A stretch of 64,000 nucleotides of DNA from Streptomyces hokutonensis (GTDB lineage Bacteria; Actinomycetota; Actinomycetes; Streptomycetales; Streptomycetaceae), in the NCBI RefSeq assembly GCF_000376565.1, contig NZ_BARG01000087.1:1-64000 (forward strand), given 5' to 3'. Position numbers and translations under genes: made by a program. Numbering within the stretch: position 1 is the stretch's first letter; each line of letters opens with the position of its first letter. The notes under the pieces were generated by a model. That model saw only the letters and a list, made by a program, of their open reading frames with translations, had not been told where the DNA came from and did no database searches. Below are positions 16,446 to 25,700 of this stretch, piece by piece.

Positions 16446-17177
16446 TCACGACACGCCGAAACGCGTTGCCAACGCGTCCCGTTGGGCCCGCACGAACCCC
16501 GCGTCCACCACCGCTCCGTGACCGGGCACGTACACCGCGTCCTCGCCACCCAGGTCGAGGAGGCGGTCCAGGGCGGCCGGCCAGTGCGACGGTACGGCGT
16601 CGGGGCCCGCCTGGGGTTCGCCGGACTCCTCGACCAGGTCGCCGCAGAAGACGACAGGCGGGGAGCCCGGCACGCCTTGGACGACGACCGCGAGATCGTG
16701 GGACGTGTGGCCCGGGCCCACGTTCACCAGCAGGGCCTGCCGGTCGCCGCCCAGGAGCAGGGTCCGCTCGTCCGACACCAGGTGACGGGGATGCACCAGG
16801 GTGGCCACCGCCTCGTCGGCCACGCGCGCGTGGAGGCCGTTTTCGACCGCGTCCCCACGGAGTGCGTCCCGCTCGTCCGCCAATACCCGCTCCATGCCCG
16901 CCGCCCCGAACACCTCCGCGTCCGCGAACTCCGCCGCCCCGAAGACATGGTCGAAGTGGGGGTGGGTGAGCGCGAGACGAGTCACAGGGCGCCCGGCGAG
17001 CGCCCGCGCCTCCGTACGCAACCTCGCGCCCTCCGCGAGACTCGACCCGGCGTCGATCATCAGCGCCGAACCCTCCCCGACGACCAGACCGACCGTGCAG
17101 TCCCAGCCAGGCAGCCGGCACCGGCCCACCCCGGCGGCCAGCCGCTCCCACCCCGCCTCTTCCCAAGTCACCGTCAT
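16446..17177 (-). CDS. Metallo-beta-lactamase-fold hydrolase
   Basis: This 243-residue protein has the zinc-binding motif LTHPHFDHVFGA (HxHxDH type), a later GPGHTSHDLAV and CGDLVEESG, and a final VYVPGHGAVVD. These are the usual ligand positions of glyoxalase-II-like hydrolases. The substrate is unknown; it could be a thioesterase or lactonase. The stop is 34 bases before the DUF3097 start on the same strand, so the two may be co-transcribed. It is divergent from hrcA. Confidence 0.85.
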   Translation of the reverse strand: MTVTWEEAGWERLAAGVGRCRLPGWDCTVGLVVGEGSALMIDAGSSLAEGARLRTEARALAGRPVTRLALTHPHFDHVFGAAEFADAEVFGAAGMERVLADERDALRGDAVENGLHARVADEAVATLVHPRHLVSDERTLLLGGDRQALLVNVGPGHTSHDLAVVVQGVPGSPPVVFCGDLVEESGEPQAGPDAVPSHWPAALDRLLDLGGEDAVYVPGHGAVVDAGFVRAQRDALATRFGVS

Positions 17178-17230
17178 ACGGCGACGCTAACGGTGAGGGC
17201 ACCCCACGGCGTGACATCGCAGGACCGGCC

Positions 17231-17261
17231 TTGCCCGGGGTGTACCCCACGGCCGTACACT
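17231..17261 (+). promoter_or_regulatory. Candidate hrcA promoter
   Basis: TTGCCC (17231-17236) and TACACT (17256-17261) are separated by 19 bases, a slightly long vegetative-type promoter. The CIRCE operator begins 14 bases downstream, at or just after the expected transcription start. Confidence 0.5.
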
Positions 17262-17274
17262 GGGCCGGGGAACG

Positions 17275-17301
17275 CTGGCACTCGCGCGCACAGAGTGCCA
17301 G
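17275..17301 (+). promoter_or_regulatory. CIRCE operator of the hrcA-dnaJ2 operon
   Basis: CTGGCACTC (17275-17283), nine bases, then GAGTGCCAG (17293-17301) is a perfect inverted repeat with the CIRCE architecture (consensus TTAGCACTC-N9-GAGTGCTAA; the outer positions differ as usual in high-GC genomes). HrcA binds CIRCE, so this implies autorepression of the heat-shock operon. Confidence 0.93.
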
Positions 17302-17351
17302 GAAAGGGCAGCCCGGTAACAAAACGGCGACCAGAACTGGAGGTGTGCGCG

Positions 17352-18368
17352 ATGCTCAGCGAACGCAGGCTTCAGGTACTGCGCGCCATCGTCCAGGACT
17401 ATGTCGGCACCGAGGAGCCGGTCGGGTCCAAGGCGCTCACCGAGCGGCACAGCCTCGGCGTCTCCCCGGCGACCGTGCGCAACGACATGGCGGCCCTGGA
17501 GGACGAGGGGTACATCGCCCAGCCGCACACCAGCGCCGGCCGCATCCCGACGGACAAGGGCTACCGCCTGTTCGTCGACAAGCTCGCCGGCGTCAAGCCG
17601 ATGACCGGCCCCGAGCGCAAGGCCATCCAGAACTTCCTCGACGGCGCGGTCGACCTCGACGACGTGGTGGGCCGTACGGTCCGGCTGCTCGCGCAGCTCA
17701 CCCGGCAGGTCGCCGTCGTGCAGTACCCCTCGCTGACCCGCTCGACCGTCCGCCACGTGGAGCTGCTGTCGCTGGCCCCCGCGCGCGTGATGCTCGTGCT
17801 GATCACCGACACCGGGCGGGTCGAGCAGCGCATGGTGGACTGCCCGGCCCCCTTCGGGGAGTCCTCGCTCGCGGATCTACGCGCGCGGCTCAACAGCAGG
17901 ATCGCCGGCCGCCGCTTCGCGGACGTGCCGCAGCTCGTGCAGGACCTGCCGGAGGCCTTCGAGAACGAGGACCGCGGCACGGTCGCGACGGTGCTCTCCA
18001 CCCTCCTGGAGACCCTCGTCGAGGAGACCGAGGAGCGGCTGATGATCGGCGGCACCGCCAATCTCACCCGCTTCGGACATGACTTTCCCCTCACCATCCG
18101 CCCCATCCTGGAAGCCCTGGAGGAGCAGGTCGTCCTCCTCAAGTTGCTTGGTGAGGCGGGGGATTCGGGCATGACCGTACGGATCGGTCACGAGAACGCC
18201 TACGAGGGACTCAACTCCACGTCGGTGGTGTCGGTCGGCTACGGTTCGGGCGGCGAGGCAGTCGCCAAGCTCGGCGTGGTCGGACCGACCCGCATGGATT
18301 ACCCGGGAACGATGGGAGCGGTACGCGCAGTGGCACGGTACGTCGGACAGATCCTGGCGGAGTCCTAA
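17352..18368 (+). CDS. hrcA: Heat-inducible transcription repressor
   Basis: This 338-residue repressor of class I heat-shock genes binds CIRCE through an N-terminal winged helix (VGSKALTERHSLGVSPATVRNDM) and contains a GAF-like central domain. The family length is about 340. Start ATG 17352 (MLSERRLQVLRAIVQDY) has aactggaggtgtgcgc just upstream, with GGAGG at good spacing. The upstream open frame is antisense to the metallo-hydrolase. The stop TAA is immediately followed by the GTG of dnaJ2, so the pair is an operon with likely translational coupling. Confidence 0.97.
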   Translation: MLSERRLQVLRAIVQDYVGTEEPVGSKALTERHSLGVSPATVRNDMAALEDEGYIAQPHTSAGRIPTDKGYRLFVDKLAGVKPMTGPERKAIQNFLDGAVDLDDVVGRTVRLLAQLTRQVAVVQYPSLTRSTVRHVELLSLAPARVMLVLITDTGRVEQRMVDCPAPFGESSLADLRARLNSRIAGRRFADVPQLVQDLPEAFENEDRGTVATVLSTLLETLVEETEERLMIGGTANLTRFGHDFPLTIRPILEALEEQVVLLKLLGEAGDSGMTVRIGHENAYEGLNSTSVVSVGYGSGGEAVAKLGVVGPTRMDYPGTMGAVRAVARYVGQILAES

Positions 18369-19505
18369 GTGGCCACGGACTACTACGCCGTTCTCGGCGT
18401 GCGTCGCGACGCGTCGCAGGATGAGATCAAGAAGGCCTTCCGCCGGCTCGCGCGCGAGCTGCACCCGGACGTGAATCCGGATCCGAAGACCCAGGAGCGG
18501 TTCAAGGAGATCAACGCCGCCTACGAGGTGCTCTCGGACCCGCAGAAGAAGCAGGTCTACGACCTCGGCGGCGACCCCCTCTCGCAGGCGGGCGGCGGCG
18601 GAGCCGGCGGCTTCGGCGCGGGCGGCTTCGGGAACTTCTCGGACATCATGGACGCGTTCTTCGGCACGGCGTCGCAGCGCGGACCGCGCTCGCGCACCCG
18701 CCGCGGCCAGGACGCCATGATCCGCCTCGAGATCGAGCTGGACGAGGCGGCCTTCGGCACCACGAAGGACATCCAGGTCGACACGGCCGTCGTCTGCGGC
18801 ACCTGCAACGGCGAGGGCGCCGCCCCCGGCACCTCCGCGCAGACCTGCGACATGTGCCGCGGTCGCGGTGAGGTGTCGCAGGTGACCCGGTCCTTCCTGG
18901 GCCAGGTCATGACGTCCCGTCCGTGCCCGCAGTGCCAGGGCTTCGGCACCGTCGTGCCGACGCCGTGCCCGGAGTGCGCCGGTGACGGCCGCGTCCGCTC
19001 GCGGCGCACGCTCACGGTGAAGATCCCGGCCGGTGTGGACAACGGCACGCGGATCCAGCTCGCGGGCGAGGGCGAGGTCGGCCCCGGCGGTGGCCCCGCC
19101 GGTGACCTGTACGTCGAGATCCACGAGCTGCCGCACTCCACGTTCCAGCGGCGCGGCGACGATCTGCACTGCACGGTGACGATCCCGATGACGGCGGCGT
19201 CCCTCGGCACGAAGGTGCCGTTGGAGACGCTGGACGGCATGGAGGAGGTCGACATCCGCCCGGGCACCCAGTCCGGCCAGTCGATCCCGCTGCACAGCAG
19301 GGGCATCACGCATCTGCGCGGCGGCGGCCGGGGCGACCTCATCGTGCACGTCGAGGTCACCACCCCGACCAAGCTCGACGTCGAGCAGGAACGCCTCCTC
19401 AGGGAACTGGCGAAACTACGCGGCGAGGAACGGCCTCTCGGGCAGTTCCAGCCCGGGCAGCAGGGATTGTTCTCCCGGTTGAAGGACGCCTTCAACGGCC
19501 GCTGA
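18369..19505 (+). CDS. dnaJ2: Chaperone DnaJ (second copy type)
   Basis: This 378-residue Hsp40 co-chaperone stimulates DnaK and binds unfolded protein. It has a J domain with HPD (LHPDVNPD), a Gly-rich linker (QAGGGGAGGFGAGG), four zinc-binding repeats (CGTCNGEG, CDMCRGRG, CPQCQGFG, CPECAGDG) and the C-terminal substrate-binding domains. It starts at GTG 18369 directly after the hrcA stop. The last ~57 bases of the gene recur about 113 bases downstream. Confidence 0.97.
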   Translation: MATDYYAVLGVRRDASQDEIKKAFRRLARELHPDVNPDPKTQERFKEINAAYEVLSDPQKKQVYDLGGDPLSQAGGGGAGGFGAGGFGNFSDIMDAFFGTASQRGPRSRTRRGQDAMIRLEIELDEAAFGTTKDIQVDTAVVCGTCNGEGAAPGTSAQTCDMCRGRGEVSQVTRSFLGQVMTSRPCPQCQGFGTVVPTPCPECAGDGRVRSRRTLTVKIPAGVDNGTRIQLAGEGEVGPGGGPAGDLYVEIHELPHSTFQRRGDDLHCTVTIPMTAASLGTKVPLETLDGMEEVDIRPGTQSGQSIPLHSRGITHLRGGGRGDLIVHVEVTTPTKLDVEQERLLRELAKLRGEERPLGQFQPGQQGLFSRLKDAFNGR

Positions 19506-19532
19506 CAGGGAGCTGTGAAGGCTGCCGGGGGT

Positions 19533-19550
19533 CCGGGGGTTGCCCCCCGG
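19533..19550 (+). terminator. GC-rich hairpin downstream of dnaJ2
   Basis: CCGGGGG (19533-19539) and CCCCCGG (19544-19550) form a 7-bp stem with a 4-base loop, 28 bases after the dnaJ2 stop. The same style of hairpin recurs at 39488, 45581 and 58475, so it may belong to a repeat family as well as acting as terminator. Confidence 0.5.
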
Positions 19551-19561
19551 GCAGACACAGT

Positions 19562-19620
19562 CAGCCCGGGCAGCAAGGGTTGTTCTCGCGGTTGAAGGAC
19601 GCGTTCAACGGCCGCTGACC
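19562..19620 (+). repeat. Duplicate of the dnaJ2 3' end
   Basis: This segment repeats 19449-19507 (the last codons and stop of dnaJ2) with only a few substitutions: both read cagcccgggcagca..., then gttgaaggacgc, then ttcaacggccgctgac. No start or full frame accompanies it, so it is a non-coding fragment. The spacing between the copies is 113 bases, with the terminator hairpin between them. Confidence 0.85.
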
Positions 19621-19763
19621 GGTCGCCGAATCGGCAGCCGAACCGCTTGTCGAACGGTCGTCGAATCGGCCGTCGAACCGGTCTCCGCGCGGGCATGCAT
19701 CTGTCCTATGCCCGGCGGAAGGCCGGATTCGGACTTGTTCGGAGGACGTGACAACATGCCGTC

Positions 19764-20840
19764 ATGTCCTCCGCACTGACCGATCTCTTCCCTCATCCGA
19801 TCGTGCAGGCCCCGATGGCGGGCGGTGTCTCCGTCCCGCAGCTCGCGGCCGCCGTGTCCGAGGCCGGCGGGCTGGGATTCCTCGCCGCCGGGTACAAAAC
19901 AGCCGACGGCATGTACCAGGAGATCAAGCAGCTGCGGAGCCTGACGGCCCGCCCCTTCGGCGTGAACCTCTTCATGCCGCAGCCCGAGTACGCGGACAAG
20001 GCGGCGGTCGACGTCTACGCCCACCAGCTGGCCGGCGAGGCCGCCTGGTACGACACGGAACTCGGCGACCCGGACAGCGGCCGCGAGGACGGCTACGACG
20101 CGAAGCTGTCCGTGCTGCTCGACAACCCGGTGTCCTTCGCCTCCTTCCACTTCGGCGTCCCCACCCGTGAGGTGCTGGACTCGCTGCGCAGGGCCGGCAC
20201 CTTCACCCTCGTCACCGCCACCACCGCCGAGGAGGCCCTCGCCGTGGAGCGGGCCGGTGCAGACGCGGTGATCGCGCAGGGCGTCGAGGCCGGCGGCCAC
20301 CAGGGCACCCACCGCGACCTCCCGGAGAACGACGGCTCCGGCATAGGACTGCTCTCCCTGGTCGCCCAGATCCGCGAGACCGTGTCCCTCCCGATCGTCG
20401 CCGCCGGCGGTCTGATGCGTGGCAGCCAGATCGCCGCCGCCCTCGCGGCGGGCGCGAGCGCGGCCCAGCTCGGCACGGCGTTCCTCGCGACCCCCGAGTC
20501 CGCGGCGAACGTCCTGCACAAGCAGGCACTCACCAACCCCCTTTTCACGCGTACCGAGTTGACCCGCGCGTTCTCCGGCCGCCCGGCCCGCGGCCTCGTC
20601 AACCGCTTCATGCGCGAGCACGGCCCGTACGCCCCCGCCGCGTACCCCGAGGTCCACCACCTCACCTCACCGCTCCGCAAGCAGGCCGCCGCGGCCGGCG
20701 ACGCGCAGGGCATGGCGCTGTGGGCCGGACAGGGCCACCGCATGGCCCGCGAGCTGCCGGCCGGGCAACTGGTCGAGGTACTGGTCGCCGAACTGACCGC
20801 CGCCCGGACAGCGTTGTCGGCCGGGGGTGAGCTCCGATGA
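19764..20840 (+). CDS. Nitronate monooxygenase family flavoprotein
   Basis: This 358-residue FMN-dependent TIM-barrel enzyme oxidises alkyl nitronates such as propionate 3-nitronate. Motifs: PIVQAPMAGGVS at the N-terminus (FMN site), GADAVIAQGVEAGGHQG (the class I His/Gly loop) and VAAGGLMRGSQIAAALAAGASAAQLGTAF (phosphate-binding end of the barrel). The start ATG 19764 has GGAGG at 19741-19745, rather far upstream. Its stop overlaps the rsmE start by four bases (ATGA), so the two genes are coupled. The physiological substrate is not evident. Confidence 0.88.
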   Translation: MSSALTDLFPHPIVQAPMAGGVSVPQLAAAVSEAGGLGFLAAGYKTADGMYQEIKQLRSLTARPFGVNLFMPQPEYADKAAVDVYAHQLAGEAAWYDTELGDPDSGREDGYDAKLSVLLDNPVSFASFHFGVPTREVLDSLRRAGTFTLVTATTAEEALAVERAGADAVIAQGVEAGGHQGTHRDLPENDGSGIGLLSLVAQIRETVSLPIVAAGGLMRGSQIAAALAAGASAAQLGTAFLATPESAANVLHKQALTNPLFTRTELTRAFSGRPARGLVNRFMREHGPYAPAAYPEVHHLTSPLRKQAAAAGDAQGMALWAGQGHRMARELPAGQLVEVLVAELTAARTALSAGGELR

Positions 20841-21595
20841 CGGCGCCGGTGTTCATCCTCGACCCCCTGGTGATCCCGGACTTCAGTGGCGGTGAGGTAG
20901 TCCTCGACGGTCCTGAGGGGCGGCACGCGGTCTCCGTACGGCGCATGCGGGCCGGTGAGGACGTCGTCCTCACCGACGGACGCGGCCGGTGGGTGGCGGG
21001 TGTCGTCAAGGCGGCCGAGGGCAAGGACCGGCTCGTCGTCATGGACCTGGAGTCCGTCAGCCAAGAGCCCGAGCCGCAGCCCCGTATCACCGTCGTCCAG
21101 GCCCTTCCCAAGGGCGACCGCGGCGAACTCGCCGTGGAGACGATGACCGAGACCGGCGTCGACGCCGTCGTCCCCTGGGCGGCCGCCCGTTGCATCACGC
21201 AGTGGAAGGGCGAGCGCGGTCTGAAGGCCCTCGCGAAGTGGCGGGCCACCGCCCGGGAGGCCGGCAAGCAGTCCCGCCGGCTGCGCTTCCCGGAGGTCGC
21301 GGACGCCGCAACGAGCAAACAGGTTGCCGCACTTCTCGCCAAAGCCGACTTCGCCGCCGTGCTCCACGAGGACCGCGACTACGCCAGCGAGCCCCTCGCC
21401 ACCGCCGAACTCCCCACCGAGGGCGAGATCGTGCTGGTCGTGGGCCCCGAAGGCGGCGTCTCCCCCGAGGAGTTGGCGCTCTTCGAGGAGGCCGGGGCGA
21501 AGGCCTACCGGCTCGGGCGTAGCGTGCTGCGCACATCGACCGCCGGGACAGCGGCCACCGCCCTGCTCCTGGGCCGTACCGGACGCTGGTCCTGA
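20837..21595 (+). CDS. rsmE: 16S rRNA (uracil-1498-N3)-methyltransferase
   Basis: This 252-residue SPOUT methyltransferase methylates U1498 of 16S rRNA using SAM. The N-terminal PUA-like domain contains GPEGRHAVSVRRMRAGE. The C-terminal trefoil-knot domain has the hallmark VVGPEGGVSPEE and ends LGRSVLRTSTAGTAATALL. RsmE often lies just after dnaJ in bacteria; here the nitronate monooxygenase gene intervenes. Confidence 0.95.
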   Translation: MTAPVFILDPLVIPDFSGGEVVLDGPEGRHAVSVRRMRAGEDVVLTDGRGRWVAGVVKAAEGKDRLVVMDLESVSQEPEPQPRITVVQALPKGDRGELAVETMTETGVDAVVPWAAARCITQWKGERGLKALAKWRATAREAGKQSRRLRFPEVADAATSKQVAALLAKADFAAVLHEDRDYASEPLATAELPTEGEIVLVVGPEGGVSPEELALFEEAGAKAYRLGRSVLRTSTAGTAATALLLGRTGRWS

Positions 21596-21622
21596 ACCAC
21601 AGGAACCACAGGGGAGACCGTC

Positions 21623-22015
21623 GTGGAACTGGCCCAAGTGAGGCTGCTCGTCACCGACTTCGCCGCCTGCTACCGCTTCTACGCCGAAGTCCTCGGTCTG
21701 AAGCCGCAGTCGGGGGCGACCGACGGGCCGTACGAGAAGTTCAGCCCGGCCGTCGGGTCGGCCGGGATCGCGCTGCAGGACCGGGCGATGATGGCCCAAG
21801 TCCTCGGTGAACTGGGGGAGTTGGTGACCGGGCACCGCTCGCTGGTGGTGCTGCGGGTCGATGACCTGGACGCCTACTGCGAGCAGATCACCGACCGGGG
21901 GGCCGTGTTGCTGCACGGCCCCGCGCCGATGACGGACCGGATGAGGGTCGCGCATCTCAAGGACCCCGAGGGCAATGTGGTGGAGCTTCAGGAGTGGCTG
22001 CTGCTCCGGGGCTGA
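21623..22015 (+). CDS. VOC (glyoxalase/bleomycin-resistance) family protein
   Basis: This 130-residue small metalloenzyme-fold protein starts at GTG 21623 (MELAQVRLLVTDFAACYRFYAEVLGL). The two beta-alpha-beta-beta-beta modules end in the typical HLKDPEGNVVELQEW, whose Glu is a metal ligand in family members. The substrate cannot be assigned. It follows rsmE by 27 bases on the same strand and is closed by a strong hairpin. Confidence 0.85.
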   Translation: MELAQVRLLVTDFAACYRFYAEVLGLKPQSGATDGPYEKFSPAVGSAGIALQDRAMMAQVLGELGELVTGHRSLVVLRVDDLDAYCEQITDRGAVLLHGPAPMTDRMRVAHLKDPEGNVVELQEWLLLRG

Positions 22016-22019
22016 CGAT

Positions 22020-22050
22020 CGTGCGCCGGTGACCGCGCCCCCGGCGCACG
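22020..22050 (+). terminator. Terminator hairpin after the VOC gene
   Basis: GTGCGCCGG (22021-22029) and CCGGCGCAC (22041-22049) pair perfectly, extended by a C-G pair, with an 11-base loop. It starts 5 bases after the stop codon. Confidence 0.7.
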
Positions 22051-22103
22051 GGTGGCCGTATGCGCTCTTCCGTGTGCGCCCCGACGGTGGCAGGCTGCCG
22101 TCC

Positions 22104-22670
22104 ATGGGGGCGTTGAGGCAGAACTGGCGTCGGCCCCGCGGACGGCGGGTGGCCGCTGTGGCGGGGCTCGCGATGGTGTCCGTGGGCGGGGTCGTCGCGT
22201 GCCAGCCCGGTGATCTCAGCGCGGCGACCGTCGCGTACACCACCGACAAGACGGCGACCGCCGAGCTCAAGCGGGACCATGTGAGCGTCCGCTATCTGAC
22301 CTGCACGGGCAACTACGGCAGCGGCAACAAGGCCTACACGCCAGGGAAGACGCCCTCGCCGACCGAGTCCACGGTCGTCTCCGTGGACTGCCAGGGGCAG
22401 ACGAACGACAACCGGGACATCACCGTCACCGGCAAGGTCACCCGGGCCGTCGACGGCGCCTGTGTGCGCGGCGACCTGGTCGGCAAGGTGGGCGGCAAGC
22501 AGGTGTTCCACGTGACCGGGCTCGGCGACTGCAACGCGGCGACACCCTCGTCCGTGGGCAACCCGAACCCGAGCCTCACCTACGGCCCCGGACCGACCGT
22601 CACCGTCACGGTCACCAAGACCATCTGGTGCAAGGGCGACCCGACCTGCTGGCCCGTGGAGGGCAAGTGA
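22104..22670 (+). CDS. Putative secreted lipoprotein
   Basis: This 188-residue protein of unknown function has an N-terminus with an Arg-rich start (NWRRPRGRR), a short hydrophobic stretch (VAAVAGLAMVSVGGVV) and a lipobox-like VVAC with Cys33, so it is probably exported and lipid-anchored. The body is rich in Thr, Gly and Lys, with further cysteines that could form disulfides. The tail TVTVTVTKTIW is odd and beta-rich. The start ATG 22104 is chosen because it places the signal peptide correctly; earlier in-frame codons are shadow-like. Confidence 0.7.
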   Translation: MGALRQNWRRPRGRRVAAVAGLAMVSVGGVVACQPGDLSAATVAYTTDKTATAELKRDHVSVRYLTCTGNYGSGNKAYTPGKTPSPTESTVVSVDCQGQTNDNRDITVTGKVTRAVDGACVRGDLVGKVGGKQVFHVTGLGDCNAATPSSVGNPNPSLTYGPGPTVTVTVTKTIWCKGDPTCWPVEGK

Positions 22671-22705
22671 TCACCCGTCCATAGCGGGCAAGTGATCCAA
22701 ACCGC

Positions 22706-22734
22706 TGTCTTCACAGGCCGCCGCTGCATACGCT
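22706..22734 (+). promoter_or_regulatory. Candidate leaderless promoter of the tricorn peptidase gene
   Basis: TACGCT (22729-22734) lies 6 bases before GTG 22741, and TGTCTT (22706-22711) is 17 bases upstream of it. No Shine-Dalgarno site is present before the GTG, so transcription starting at the start codon is likely. Confidence 0.4.
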
Positions 22735-22740
22735 GATCAG

Positions 22741-25700
22741 GTGACTCAGCCCTCAGCGTCCGCAGCCCAGGCCGGTCTCCAGGCCTATCTCCGCTTCCCG
22801 CACCTGCACGGCGAGTTGATCGCCTTCACCGCCGAGGACGACGTGTGGCTGGCCCCCCTCGACGGCGGCCGGGCCTGGCGGGTCAGCGCCGAGAACGTGC
22901 CGGTGACCCACCCGCGCATCTCGCCCGACGGCACCACCGTCGCCTGGACCTCCACCCGGGACGGCGCCCCCGAGGTGCACATCGCCCCCGTCGACGGCGG
23001 ACCCGCCAAACGCCTCACCCACTGGGGGAGTTCACGCACCCAGGTGCGCGGCTGGACGGCGGACGGCCAGGTCCTCGCCATCAGCACCCACGGCCAGGCG
23101 AACCTCCGCCGCAGCTGGGCCCGCACCATCCCGCTGGACGGCGGACCCGCAACCACCCTGCCGTACGGGCCCGTCGGCGATGTCGCCATCGGCCCCGCCG
23201 CCACCGTCCTGCTCTCCGCGCCCATGGGCCGCGAGGCCGCCTGGTGGAAGCGCTACCGGGGCGGCACGGCGGGCAAGTTGTGGATCGACCGGGACGTCCG
23301 CGACGGGGAGGGTGTCGGCGAATTCACGCGCCTGCACGAGGAGTTGGACGGCAACCTCGAGTACCCGGTGTGGGCGGGGGAGAGGATCGCGTTCCTCTCC
23401 GACCACGAGGGCACCGGCGCCGTCTACTCCTCCCTCGCCGACGGCACCGACCTGCGCCGCCACACCCCGCTCGACGGTTTCTACGCCCGGCACGCGGCCG
23501 GCGACGGCACCCGGATCATCTACTCCTCCGCCGGTGAACTCTGGCTCCTCGACGACCTGGACGGCGCCGAACCGCGCCGCCTCGACATCCGGCTCGGCGG
23601 ACAGCGCACCGACCAGCAGCCCTTCCCGGTGTCCGCGGCCCGCTGGTTCGCCTCCGCGTCGCCCGACCACACCGCGCGCGGCAGCGCCGTCGCCGTCCGC
23701 GGCACCGTCCACTGGATCACCCACCGCGCCGGCCCCGCCCGCGCCCTCGCGGCCACCCCCGGCGTACGGGCCCGGCTGCCCCACACCTTCCGTGTCGACG
23801 GCGAGGAATGGGTGGTGTGGGTGACGGACGCCGAGGGCGACGACGCCCTGGAGTTCGCCCCCGCCACCGGCCTCGCCCCCGGCGCCACCCCGCGCCGCAT
23901 CGCCGCCGGACAGCTCGGCCGCGTCCTCGCGCTCACCGTCGCCCCCGACGGCGGCCGCGTCGCCGTCGCCTCGCACGACGGCCGCGTCCTCCTCATCGAG
24001 CGCGAGACCGGCGAGGTCCGCGAGGTCGACCGCAGCGAGGACGGCGACGCCTCCGGCCTCTCCTTCTCGCCCGACTCCGCCTGGCTCGCCTGGTCGCACC
24101 CCGGCCCGCGCCCGCTGCGCCAGCTCAAGCTCGCCAACACCACCGACCTGTCGGTCACCGAGGCGACCCCGCTCCGCTTCCAGGACTACGCCCCCGCCTT
24201 CACCCTCGACGGCAAGCACCTGGTCTTCCTCTCGACCCGCTCCTTCGACCCGGTCTACGACGAACACGTCTTCGACCTCGCCTTCGTGGTCGGCGACCGC
24301 CCGCACCTGATCACCCTCGCCGCGACCACCCCGTCCCCCTTCGGACCGCAGCGCCACGGCCGCCCCTTCGAGGCCCCCGACAAGGACGAGACCCCCGACA
24401 GCGAGGGCCGCCCCACCACCCGTATCGACCTCGAGGGCCTCGCCGACCGCATCGTCCCGTTCCCCGTCGAGGCCGGCCGCTACTCCAACCTGCGCGCCGC
24501 CAAGGACGGCGTCCTGTGGCTGCGCCACCCCGTGCAGGGCGTCCTCGGCGCCACCCGCGCGACCCCCGAAGACCCGGACCCCAAAACCGAGTTGGAGCGC
24601 TACGACCTCGCCCAGCAGCGCATCGAGCACCTCGCCGGGGACGCCGAGCACTTCGAGGTCAGCGGCGACGGCAAACGCGTCCTGCTGCGCACCGACCACA
24701 AACTGCGGGTCGTCCCGAGCGACCGCCGCGCCGCCTCAGAGGACGACGACAGCGACTCGAACATCAACGTCGACCTCTCCCGCATCCGCCAGACCGTCGA
24801 CCCGGCCGCCGAATGGCGCCAGATGTTCGACGAGACCGGCCGCATCATGCGCGACAACTTCTGGCGCCCCGACATGAGCGGCGTCGACTGGAGCGGCGTC
24901 CTCGACCGCTACCGCCCGATCCTCGACCGCGTAGCCACCCACGACGACCTCGTCGACCTCCTCTGGGAGGTGCACGGCGAACTCGGCACCTCGCACGCCT
25001 ACGTCACCCCGCGCGGCGGCTACGGCACCGGCGAACGACAGGGCCTGCTCGGCGCCGACATCTCCCGTCACGAGGACGGCAGTTGGCGCATCGACCGCAT
25101 CCTGCCCTCCGAGACCTCCGACCCGGCAGCCCGCGCCCCTCTCGCCGCACCCGGTGTCGCCGTCCGCCCGGGCGACGCGATCCTCGCCGTAGCCGGCCAG
25201 CCGGTCGACCCGATCACCGGACCCGCCCCCCTCCTCGTCGGCACGGCCGGCAAACCCATCGAGCTGACCATCTCCCCGGCAGGCGGCGGAGACCCCCGCC
25301 ACGCGGTCGTCGTCCCCCTCGCCGACGAGGAACCCCTCTACTACCACGCCTGGGTCGCCGACCGCCGCGCCTACGTCCACGAGAAGTCCGGCGGCCGCCT
25401 CGGCTACCTCCACGTCCCCGACATGCAGGCCCCCGGCTGGGCCCAGATCCACCGCGACCTCCGCGTGGAGGTGGCCCGCGAGGGCCTGGTCGTGGACGTC
25501 CGCTACAACCGGGGCGGCCACACCTCGCAGTTGGTCGTGGAGAAGCTGGCCCGCCGCATCGTCGGCTGGGACCTCCCCCGAGGCATGCGCCCGTACAGCT
25601 ACCCCGAGGACGCCCCTCGCGGCCCGGTCGTAGCCGTGGCCAACGAGTTCTCCGGCTCCGACGGCGACATCGTCAACGCGGCGATCAAGGCACTGGGCAT

